Below, piece after piece: positions 1 through 10,489 of a DNA stretch of 64,000 bases. How positions within the stretch are numbered: position 1 is the first letter of the stretch; each line of letters begins with the position of its first letter. The position numbers and the translations under genes were made by a program. The notes beneath the pieces were generated by a model. It searched no databases. It was not told the DNA's origin and worked only from the letters and a program-made list of their open reading frames with translations. Source of the DNA: Doris montereyensis (taxonomy: Eukaryota > Mollusca > Gastropoda > Nudibranchia > Dorididae); assembly GCA_037039925.1 (NCBI GenBank), contig JAXRKP010000205.1, forward strand, positions 200,001-264,000. Direction: 5' to 3'.

Positions 1-84
1 AGAAAAAATTGTGGCAACCTTAGACAGATCGCCTAGGTTGCAACACAACGTGACAGAATTCTTTTCAGTAGGCGCTGCTCCAGC

Positions 85-85
85 A

Positions 86-179
<94 letters not shown>
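85..179. repeat. (TTA)n microsatellite
   Basis: An uninterrupted run of about 30 ATT/TTA triplets. The poly-tyrosine or poly-isoleucine open frames across it are products of the repeat, not genes. Confidence 0.97.
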
Positions 180-329
180 GGGATGCAACTGCTAATCAAG
201 ATGGAAAAGGATGACACTTATTTACATAAAAATAAAAGAATGTATTTTTGTCATCGCGTGATAATTATCTTCTATTTAATTTTTTTTTTACTGTTTTCAT
301 TTTCTTTCTTTCTTTCTTTATCAGTTCCC

Positions 330-770
330 ATTCTACCTTTCGGTGTATGGGTTCAGATGCCCGAGATGGTCTTTCTCCAGGATGCCCTGTCCTGACATTT
401 TCTGTTTCCTTCCAAAAAAAGTTAAATTTCTATGCTTCAATGTCTCTATTATATCTTCTTCCCACTTTCTCCGAGGTCTGCCTTTTGATCTTTTACCTTG
501 GACTTAAGCACTGTAAAGTGATTTAGCTATTCTAATGTCATTCATTCTGTTTACATTCCCAAACCATCTCAACTGATTTGCTTCTATCTTAGTTTTTATG
601 ACATCTGCTTTGGTTTGATCTCTTATTGTTGTGTTTCTGATTTTGTTTCTTTTAGTTTCCCTATTACTCTTCTTAGATATTTCATTTCAGCTGCCTGTAC
701 TGTACTGTATTCTCAACTGTCTAAGGTCCAGGTTTTACTGCCATAGAGGAGAATGGGACAATAAACTGTA
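330..770 (-). mobile_element. Degraded non-LTR retrotransposon (LINE) 3' coding remnant
   Basis: Read on the minus strand, the sequence gives pieces typical of the C-terminal end of LINE reverse transcriptase ORFs: LLYGSKTWTL, then EMKYLRRV, then EANQLRWFGNVNRMN, then KGRPRRKWEEDI. The order and spacing fit the family pattern (YGxxxWTL, RWFGHVxRM, GRPRxxW). The frame is broken by stops and small indels, so this is a dead fragment. The clade cannot be assigned by eye. It lies just upstream, on the opposite strand, of the membrane-protein terminal exon. Confidence 0.75.
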
Positions 771-905
771 TATTTTGGGGCCTTTTTTTTGAGTCGCTGG
801 CCCTAGGGCACCTGCCTTATCTGCCTAATTGTTAATCCGCCTATGCTATCTATCTTTACCATGCATAGATTTATGGCCATTATCTAACGAATGTTACTGT
901 TGTTG

Positions 906-1132
906 TTTTCATTTTTTTCCTCACCATCATTATCATTATCATTATTATTATCATCATCATCACTATCAAACTCCTCCTCAATGCCATGTATGTAATCAAT
1001 GCATTTAATGCACCCAGAGCACTCCGTTCGAAAGGGGCGTATGGCGCAATGTAAATGTTCACATTCCTATGAACGTAATCAGCTATTGTTGTTTTGCTAT
1101 TGTCTTCTCCCCCCCTCCTTTCTATTTTTGAT

Positions 1133-1178
<46 letters not shown>

Positions 1179-1200
1179 ATATCATCATTAACATCATCAT
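906..1200. repeat. Degenerate (ATC/ATT)n microsatellite tracts
   Basis: Two clusters of ATC/ATT triplets, 920-965 and 1133-1200, separated by unique sequence. They lie in the presumed intron before the exon starting at 1291. Poly-Ser, poly-Ile and poly-Met frames here are repeat artefacts. Confidence 0.9.
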
Positions 1201-1290
1201 TAACATCACCATCAAGAACAACAACATTGTCATGATCACATTCCTCCACTCACCCATTCACCCCTGTTTCTCCGATGTGCTTTCTCCCAG

Positions 1291-1611
1291 TGACCCAGAA
1301 GGCATAGAGACGTACAAGCTGGTCAGCATTATCGCCGCTGGTGTCGCCGGCCTGTGCATAATCACGGTGGCGCTGCTGTACATCGTCAAAAACCACATGA
1401 AGAAACGGCGTTTGATCAGGGACATTAACTCTATCAACAAAATGAACAACCTTAAGGACATCAGCAAGGTCAAGGTCTCCAAGTACGAAAAGAATAACTC
1501 TGGTGGACAAACCAATTTTCAAAGAAGAACGAAAAATTGTTTAAAAATAAGTCCAAGCTGCTGACGGTCAAGGTCAAGTCTTTGTGTAAGCAGGTTTCAC
1601 TGTTTCAATAA
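1291..1611 (+). CDS. Terminal exon of an unidentified single-pass membrane protein (partial)
   Basis: A pyrimidine-rich tract ending in CTCCCAG at 1290 is a good splice acceptor. The frame continues as SDPEGIETYK, then a hydrophobic helix of about 22 residues (LVSIIAAGVAGLCI then ITVALLYIV), then a basic stop-transfer stretch (KNHMKKRRLIRD) and a Lys-rich tail (NLKDISKVKVSKYEK). This is the layout of the transmembrane and cytoplasmic end of a type I receptor or adhesion protein; upstream exons are outside the window. In the literal sequence the frame ends at TGA 1561-1563. One extra T in the TTTT run at 1516-1519 would give a longer Lys-rich tail (KNEKLFKNKSKLL, then TVKVKSLCKQ) ending at TAA 1609-1611, which looks more natural. 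I do not recognise the family. Confidence 0.55.
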
Positions 1612-1612
1612 A
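1607..1612 (+). promoter_or_regulatory. Polyadenylation signal AATAAA of the 1291 exon
   Basis: A canonical AATAAA just after the open frame of the terminal exon. It overlaps the candidate TAA stop at 1609-1611. The minisatellite begins within about 10 bp downstream, so the cleavage region would lie in or at the edge of the array. Confidence 0.5.
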
Positions 1613-1617
1613 TGTAT

Positions 1618-2305
1618 ATTCCAGGGGTTCCTAACTGGGGTGCGTGGGTCCATCACATGGGTTCCCTAACTGGGGTACGTGAGTCCATCACAGGGGTTCC
1701 TAACTGGGGTGCGTGAGTCCATCACAGGGGTTCCCTAACTGGGGTGCGTGAGTCCATCACATGGGTTCCCTAACTGGGGTGCGTGAGTCCAAACAGGGGT
1801 TCCCTAACTGGGGTGCGTGAGTCCATCACAAGGGTTCCTAACTGGGGTGCGTGAGTCCATCACAGGGGTTCCCTAACTGGGGTACGTGAGTCCATCACAG
1901 GGGTTCCCTAACTGGGGTGCGTGAGTCCATCACAAGGGTTCCCTAACTGGGTGCGTGGGAGGGGTTCCTAACTGGGGTGCATGAGTCCATCACAGGGTTC
2001 CCTATCTGGGGTACGTGAGTCCATCACAGGGGTTCCCTATCTGGGGTGCGTGAGTCCATCACAGGGGTTCCCTAACTGGGGTGCGTGAGTCCATCACAGG
2101 GTTCCCTGACTGGGGTGCTTGAGTCCATCACAGGGTTCCCTAACTGGGGTGCGTGAGTCCATCACAGGGGTTCCCTAACTGGGGTGTGGTCCATCACAGG
2201 AGTTCCCCACTGGGGTGCGTGAGTCCATCACAGGGGTTCCCTAACTGGGGTGCGTGAGTCCATCACAGGGTTCCCTAACTGGGGTGCGTGAGTCCATCAC
2301 AGGGA
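1618..2305. repeat. 35-36 bp minisatellite, about 19 copies
   Basis: Tandem units built on GGGGTTCCCTAACTGGGG, then TGCGTGAGTCCATCACA. Copies differ in G-run length, in an A/G at the middle (TACGTG versus TGCGTG) and in one shortened unit near 1950-1965. Not coding. Confidence 0.95.
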
Positions 2306-2382
2306 GGGGGGAGAGGGAGTTCCTTGGGCGTTTCTCTGAAAATCAAAGTAAAAGTAGTACTTGTGGAGTTAAGAAAAGAAAG

Positions 2383-2703
<321 letters not shown>

Positions 2704-3042
2704 GAGATCAATGGGCAAAGACCGTTGTAGTAATTGATGTACCTACGCTAGAGGAAGAGAGGAAGATGTTATTTAATTGAGCATTTTAATCTTCAACGAC
2801 AAGCGCTCAGAGCGTGTTGATTTTAAACGGGAAAAGGCGCACGTATAAATTTTGATTATTATTATCGATATATCATCTCATATTTTGCCTGCAATCTGAT
2901 GCAGATCTAGGTGTCGTTGCTATTGTTACGAGTGTTATCGTTTGCTTGATTTTATCTACATTTACTTGCAAATGCTGTCTTTCATAAATAATCTCCATTT
3001 TCTGTGTTCCTTGTTGTTGTCTTTTCCTCTTCGTTCATTAAG

Positions 3043-3677
3043 AGAGCAAGAAAAACCCGAGGTCGTTTAAACCATCGCCACCGAATGCAATCCCATTCCA
3101 GCTCACAGACCTCCACTTCCGGATGTCATTGTACCCTCCACCAACATGCAACCGCTTCAACCAGTGCCGGTGAGGAACAACCTGGACCCAGCGAGCACGA
3201 CCAACCGTCGGCAGGCTATCATCACGACACCAATCCGCAACCGTTTCAACCAGCGAGGAACACCGTCGTCCCATTGAGCACCAACATGACGGCAGGCTAT
3301 CATCACGACTCCAACATGCAACCGCTTCAACCAGTGCCGGTGAGGAACAACCTGGACCCAGCGAGCACGACCAACACGTCGGCAGGCTATCATCACGACA
3401 CCAATCTGCAACCGATTCAACCAGGTAGGAACACCGTCGCCCCTGTGACTGCGAGCACCAACACCAGCATGTCGGCAGGCTATCATCACGACACCAATCT
3501 GCAACCGTTTTCGGCAAGCCGCGACGACACCGCCGCACCCCCACCCCTGTCGTTGCCGCGCCAGTCCCACTCCCGCCTGTGTACCTTGACGCTCTTTTCA
3601 GCAGTAACTCGGCCACCACCTCCACCACCGGCCCAAGACTGCCTTCCCTCATTGGCGCCGGGACAGTTTTTCCTTGA
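3043..3677 (+). CDS. Terminal-type exon encoding a repetitive Pro/Thr/Asn-rich tail (partial, frame broken)
   Basis: A pyrimidine-rich run ending at AG 3041-3042 can act as acceptor. Coding character is seen in three successive frames. In 3071-3205 the frame with first bases at positions such as 3137 gives PIPAHRPPLPDV, then STNMQPLQPVPVRNNLDP. From about 3207 the next frame gives three or more repeats of AGYHHDTN plus QPFQP or QPLQP plus RNT. From about 3546 a third frame gives PVVAAPVPLPPVYLDALF, then TTGPRLPSLIGAGTVFP, and a stop at 3675-3677. Homologous repeat units read in different frames at different places, so the breaks are single-base losses, near 3209 and in the C-run around 3540-3547. 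It looks like a disordered cytoplasmic or linker tail with Tyr-containing repeats. Its relation to the 1291 exon (alternative last exon or separate gene) is unknown. Confidence 0.45.
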
Positions 3678-3769
3678 CCCCCCCAAAAAAAAAAAGCTCT
3701 AAAGTTGCTTGTAAGCACCCCCCTAGAACATTCATGACTAAACTGTGTTTTTTGTTGTTTTACCTCTTT

Positions 3770-4640
3770 CAAATTCCGATATGACCCATAGACCTTTCCC
3801 TGAGCAATTTTTTTCTCTCTGTTGATATCTCTCAAATTCTGATATAACTACGATCTATAGATTTGCCCATGAGCACAATCGTTTTTATCGTTGATTCTCT
3901 CATTCTCAAGTTCCGATAGCATACGATCTATAGTATACCTTTCCATGAGCACAATTGTTTTTATAGTTGATTTCTCTTAAGTTCTGATAGGCATATGACC
4001 TATAGCATATACCTTCCCATGAACACAATTGTTTTTATTGTTGATTTCTCTCTCAAGTTCTGATATGCATACGACCTATCTTTCCCATCTTTCCCATGAG
4101 CAAAACTGTTTATTAAAATTGTTGATTTCTCTCTCAAGTTCTGATAGGGCATATGTAACCTTCCCATGAGCACAATTGTTTTTATTGTTGATTTCTCTCA
4201 AGTTCCGATAGCAAAACTGTTTATTTCTGATTTACGACCTATTCTTTCCATAAATTGTTGATTTCTGATTTCTTTCAAGTTCCGATAGGCCTGTAACCTA
4301 TAGATCTTTCCATGAGCAAAACTATTTTTTAAAAATTGTTGATTTCTTTCAAGTTCCGATAGGCCTGTAACTATAGATCTTTCCATGAGCAAAACTATTC
4401 TTTAAAAATTGTTGATTTCTTTTTCCAGGCCTGTAACCTATAGATCTTTCCATGAGCAAAACTGTTTTTTTTAAATTGTTGATTTCTGTCAAGTTCCAAA
4501 TCCCGATGAGCAAAACTGGTCTGTAACCTAATAGATCTTTCCATGAGCAAAACTGTTTTTTTTTAAATTGTTGATTTCTCTCAAGTTCCGATAGGCCTGT
4601 AACCTATAGACCATTCCATAAACAAATAATAATAAAATAA
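3770..4640. repeat. Degenerate ~70 bp tandem repeat
   Basis: About ten diverged copies sharing the elements CTCAAGTTCCGATAG, GACCTATAGATCTT, CCATGAGCA and AAATTGTTGATTTC. Unit length varies because of internal deletions. Not coding. Confidence 0.85.
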
Positions 4641-4714
4641 AATAAATTTCTATAGCGCTCATTATCAACACACACATGTTTTTGTATTTCCCTCAAGTTC
4701 TGATAGGCATACAA

Positions 4715-4850
<136 letters not shown>

Positions 4851-5109
4851 CACAAAATATATGTTTAAAAGTAAGACCTGAGAAACTACGCTGTCGTATT
4901 TTCTAAGCTCCTGCTTTGGTCTTCCTGTAGAGGGAACTATGCCATTATTATCTGTTTAATTATTGCATTTAATTCGTCTTTTGTTCCGATGAGGTTTGTA
5001 CATGTATGTACATGTACATCTTTTAGAGTTTTCAGTTGTCATTCCTTACTTTTGTTGACACGCCTCCTTACTATTCTATTGACTTAAACGAGAAGGAAAC
5101 AAACAAAAC

Positions 5110-8100
5110 GGGGATTTGGATTGATCATGATATTTGGATTGCTCATGATATTTGGATTGATTGGATTGATCATGATATTTGGATTAATTGATATTTGGAT
5201 TGATTGGATTGATCATGATATTTGGATTGATCATGATATTTGGATTGATTGGATTGATCATGATAGATTGGATTGATCGTGATATTGATTGATGATTTGG
5301 ATTATTGGATTGATCGTGATATTTGGATTGATCGTGATATTTGGATTGATTGGATTGATCGTGATATTTGGATTGATCGTGATATTTGGATTGATTGGAT
5401 TGATCATGATATTTGGATTGATTGGATTGATCGTGATATTTGGATTGATCATGATATTTGATTGATTGGATTGATCGTGATATTTGGATTGATCATGATA
5501 TTTGGATTGATCATGATATTTGGATTGATTGGATTGATCGTGATATTTGATTGATTGATATTTGGATTGATTGGATTGATCATGATATTTGGATTGATCA
5601 TGATTGGATTGATTGGATTGATCATGGTATTTGGATTGATCATGATATTTGGATTGATTGGATTGATCATGATATTTGGATTGATCGTGATATTTGGATT
5701 GATTGGATTGATCGTGATATTTGGATTGGATTGATCATGATATTTGGATTGATTGGATTGATCGTGATATTTGGATTGATTGGGTTGATCGTGATATTTG
5801 GATTGATTGGATTGATCATGATATTTGGATTGATTGGATTGATCGTGATATTTGGATTGATTGGATTGATCGTGATATTTGGATTGATTGGATTGATCAT
5901 GATATTTGGATTGATTGGATTGATCGTGATATTTGGATTGATTGGATTGATCATGATATTTGGATTGATTGGATTGATCGTGATATTTGGATTGATTGGA
6001 TTGATCATGATATTTGGATTGATTGGATTGATCATGATATTTGGATTGATTGGATTGATCATGATATTTGGATTGATGGATTGGATTATTTGATTGATTG
6101 GATTGATCGTGATATTTGGATTGATTGGATTGATCATGATATTTGGATTGATTGGATTGATCGTGATATTTGGATTGATTGGACTGATCATGATATTTGG
6201 ATTGATTGGATTGATCATGATATTTGGATTGATTGGATTGATCATGATATTTGGATTGATCGGATTGATCGTGATATTTGGATTGATTGGATTAATCATG
6301 ATATTTGGATTGATTGGATTGATTATGATATTTGGATTGATTGGATTGATCGTGATATTTGGATTGATCATGATATTTGGATTGATTGGATTGATCATGA
6401 TATTTGGATTGATTGGATTGATCATGATATTTTGATTGATATTTGGATTGATATCATGATATTTGGATTGATTGGATTGATCGTGATATTTGGATTGATT
6501 GGATTGATCATGATATTTGGATTGATCGGATTGATCATGATATTTGGATTGATTGGATTGATCGTGATATTTGGATTGATTGGATTGATCATGATATTTG
6601 GATTGATTAGATTGATCGTGATATTTGGATTGATTGGATTGATCATGATATTTGGATTGATTGGATTGATCATGATATTTGATTGATTGATATTTAGATT
6701 GATCGTGATATTTGGATTGATTGGATTGATCATGATATTTGGATTGATTGGATTGATCATGATATTTGGATTGATCAGATTGATCGTGATATTTGAATTG
6801 ATTGGATTGATCGTGATATTTGGATTGATTGGATTGATCATGATATTTGGATTGGATTGATGATATTTGGATTGATTGGATTGATCATGATATTTGGATT
6901 GATTAGATTGATCGTGATATTTGGATTGATTGGACTGATCATAATATTTGGATTGATTGGATTGATCGTGATATTTGGATTGATTAGATTGATCATGATA
7001 TTTGGATTGATCGTGATATTTGGATTGATTGGATCGATCGTGATATTTGGATTGATCATGAATTTTGGATTGATTGGATTGATCGTGATATTTGGATGTT
7101 TGGATTGATCGGATTGATCATGATATTTGGAATTGATTGGTTTTTCATGATATTTGGATTGATCATGATATTTGGATTGATCATGATATTTGGAATTGAT
7201 TGGATTGATCATGATATTTGGATTGATTGGATTGATCATGATATTTGGATTGATTAGATTGATCATGATATTTGGATTGATTGGATTGATCGTGATATTT
7301 GGATTGATCATGATATTTGGATTGATTGGATTGATCATGATATTTGGATTGATTAGATTGATCGTGATATTTGGATTGATTGTAATATTTAGATTGATTG
7401 GATTAATCATGATATTTGGATTGATTGGATTGATCATGATATTTGGATTGATTAGATTGATCATGATATTTAGATTGATTGATTGATCATGATATTTGGA
7501 TTGATTGGATTGATCATGATATTTGGATTGATTGTCATGATATTTGGATTGATTGGATCGATCGTGATATTTGGATTGATTGGATTGATTGATATTTGGA
7601 TTGATCATGATATTTGAATGTTTGGATTGATCGGGATATTTGGATTGATTGGATTGATCATGATATTTGGAGTGATTGGATTGATCATGATATTTGGATT
7701 GATCATGACATTTTGATTGATTGCATTGATCATGATATTTGTATTGATTGGATTGATCGTGATATTTGGATTGCTCATGATATTTGGATTGATTGGATTG
7801 ATCGTGATATTTGGATTGTTTGGATTGCTCATGATATTTGGATTGATTGGATTGATCGTGATATTTGGATGTTTGGATTGATCAAGATATTTGGATTGAT
7901 TGGATTGATCGTGATATTTTGGATTGATTGGATTGATTGTAATATTTGACATTTGGATTGATCGTGATATTTGGATTGATCGGATTGATCATGATATTTG
8001 GATTGATTGGATTGATCGCGATATTTGATTATTGGATTGATCGTGATATTTGGATTGATCATGATATTTGGATTGATTGATTGATTGTGATATTTGGATT

Positions 8101-8805
8101 GATTGATTGATCGATATTTGGATTGATTGGATTGATTGTGATATTTGGATTTATTGATTTTTGGATTGATTGGATCGATCGTGATATTTTGATTGATTGG
8201 ATTGATCATGATATTTGGATTGATTGGATTGATCGTGATATTTGGATTGATTGGATTGATCATGATATTTGGATCTATCGTGATATTTGGATTGATCATG
8301 ATATTTTGATTGATTGGATTGATCGTGATATTTGGATTGATTGGATTGATCATGATATTTGGATTGATTGATATTTGGATTGATTGGATTGATCATGATA
8401 TTTGGATTGATTTGATTGGATTGATCATGATATTTGAATCGATCGTGATATTTGGATTGATCATGATATTTGTATTGATTTGATTGATCGTGATATTTGG
8501 ATCGATTGGATTGATCATGATATTTGGATTGATTGGATTGATCGTAATATTTGTATTGATCATGATATTTGGATCGATCGTGGTATTTGGATTGATTGGA
8601 TTGATCATGATATTTGGATTGATCGTGATATTTGGATTGATTGAATTGATCGTGATATTTGGATTGATTGTGATATTTGGATTGATTGGATTGATTGTGA
8701 TATTAGGATTGATTGGATTGATCATGATATTTGAATTGATTGGATTGATCATGATATTTAGATCGATCGCGATATTTGGATTGATTGGATTGATCATGAT
8801 CAATT
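5110..8805. repeat. 3.7 kb satellite array, 27 bp and 18 bp modular units
   Basis: The array is built of two modules: a 9 bp GGATTGATT and an 18 bp GGATTGATCATGATATTT. The full unit (9+18) is 27 bp, and many units lack the 9 bp module. A single position alternates between GATCATGAT and GATCGTGAT, that is CpA versus CpG. Because 27 and 18 are multiples of three and the unit lacks stops in several frames, long open frames appear on both strands (DIWIDWIDH, GLIGLIMIF, NPINPNIMI); these are not genes. Copies in the middle (5700-6700) are more regular than those at the ends. Confidence 0.97.
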
Positions 8806-10019
8806 TTGTCTTATTATTCCATACAAGCACTGAAATTATTATTGAGTTGGCGGCGACTAGATTGTAGTTTACCATGTGACTGTTGTCATGGTAGTCTGAA
8901 AAAAAGACCAGATACATAGACTAGAAATATATATATATATTTATATATACATGTATGATAATATACGAAGACAAATTCAAACTTTTTCCATTCCTAGATT
9001 TGAATTTTCAACAAGGTTGAGAGAAAAGTTGGAGCATTTTATTAAGTAGACATGTTCAGGTTTAATTGCCGATTATGTTTATATATGTAGTTAAAAACAA
9101 TTTTGTAGTATTTTTATCGATGCCCATGTCCAGCCTGATATTTATTATATTATTCTCAACTTGTTTTAATACTCCATGAAATTTATTAAGGCCTCGTTTC
9201 ACAGCCTATCTTAAATACACAATTGCCCTCACTTTCATTGTACATTATGTAGATCTAGTACACAAGCATATTTTCTATTTGTTACACCCCGGTGATGTCA
9301 AACACGATTATTAGATCGTGTCAGCATTCAAGACTGAGGCTACACAGGTAAGTTTAAGTGGTAGGTCAACTTTTTAATTTTACATAACTTGTTCAAAATG
9401 GCGGCTTAGGTGAATGGAAACTTCTACTCAAAGACGGGGAAGCAATGAGATTTTCATCAATTAAACGTCACTTCTGGTAGAAAAATTCCTGAACTGAAAC
9501 GATCCGGGAGCATTTAGAACATACTTACGAAATATGGTTACTCTTAGTGGCCTGGCAACAGAGCCTTTGTGAACAAAGAACGACCAACTCAGAATTATAT
9601 ATATAGATGTAAAATATATACATTTGTGTTATATCGTGTTGTGAGTGATGATAAGTTGCCACATGTATTTAATTTGAAAGCGCACACACACACACACACT
9701 CTTCAGAGATATGTTTTAAGATTAAAATTTTAAGTGATATTAATTTTTGTTGAAAAAAATAATAATGGTACGGCACGGGATGAAATTTGTTTATAGAATT
9801 TTATAATAAGAAAAATGTCCCAGAATTTAATTATTTCTTGTTCTATTCATAATCGTTTATTGAAACACAACTTTTACCTGACTAATCCTCTTTTCCTCTT
9901 TTTTCTTTTACACGAACAAAGAAAATAAAAGCTACGAATGAACAATTGCCAGGGCATTATGTGTGTTTATACGATGTGACTAATAGTAGTATCCTTTTTG
10001 TGTGACTGTGTATGTAAAA
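8806..10019. other. Non-coding spacer between satellite and TRMT10C-like gene
   Basis: AT-rich unique-looking DNA with a short (AT)n at 8927-8950 and a short (CA)n at 9683-9700. I see no exon, no tRNA and no clear dispersed repeat in it. Confidence 0.6.
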
Positions 10020-10330
10020 GTAAAGTTCCTTCAAGGCCGTTATGGCCCATAGAGCCGGAGCTTATCCTGGTTTCAATAACGTGAAGCGGAACAGGTGATT
10101 AACATCGAATCCTGTCCAGAATGCTAGTGTGATGCAGGTTTTTACTACCAAGCTTTTGCTTAGTGCTTGTACCCATTTGCACCTGGATAAGGTGGGGATA
10201 ATGCATGTCAAGTGTCTTTCCCAAGGAACACAACGTCGGACCTAGCTTTGCTAGAATTCCGAACCTGGGACATCCGAAAACATACATTTCCTAAGAGTAC
10301 AACGTTGTAAGAATCATGGGTTTTGAACCA
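10020..10330 (-). mobile_element. SINE family A copy
   Basis: The copy shares with 22078-22320, 22357-22605, 27672-27962 and 14785-14985 the blocks AAGTTCCTTCAAGGCC, GAGCCGGAGCTTATCC, GCGGAACAGGTGAT, CCTGTCCAG and TTTGCACCT. It is in reverse orientation relative to the tRNA-like head visible in the 27672 copy. It lies just downstream of the TRMT10C-like gene's poly(A) signal. Confidence 0.8.
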
Positions 10331-10465
10331 GTGTCGTGATTATAACACTACAATTTCACCTCAATGTCTCAAAGAAATAATAAGAACAAACCACAAATCA
10401 CAAAACGAAAAATAATGTAATGAAAGTCTAATGCTTACATTGCATCACATTACAATTACGTTATT

Positions 10466-10471
10466 TTTATT
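10466..10471 (-). promoter_or_regulatory. Polyadenylation signal of the TRMT10C-like gene
   Basis: AATAAA on the minus strand, about 20 bases beyond the TGA at 10492-10490. This supports the assigned last exon and implies a very short 3'UTR. Confidence 0.7.
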
Positions 10472-10489
10472 TCATCCAATTTGACATGA

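Noticed and set aside
3038..3835. A 265-residue open frame on the minus strand opposite the tail exon
   Set aside because: It mirrors the plus-strand repeats; the plus-strand reading has an acceptor, conserved repeat peptides and a sensible C-terminus.
5273..8867. Long open frames on both strands with DIWIDWIDH, GLIGLIMIF or NPINPNIMI repeats
   Set aside because: They arise because the 27/18 bp satellite unit has no stop in several frames on both strands; no splice signals, no non-repeat protein.
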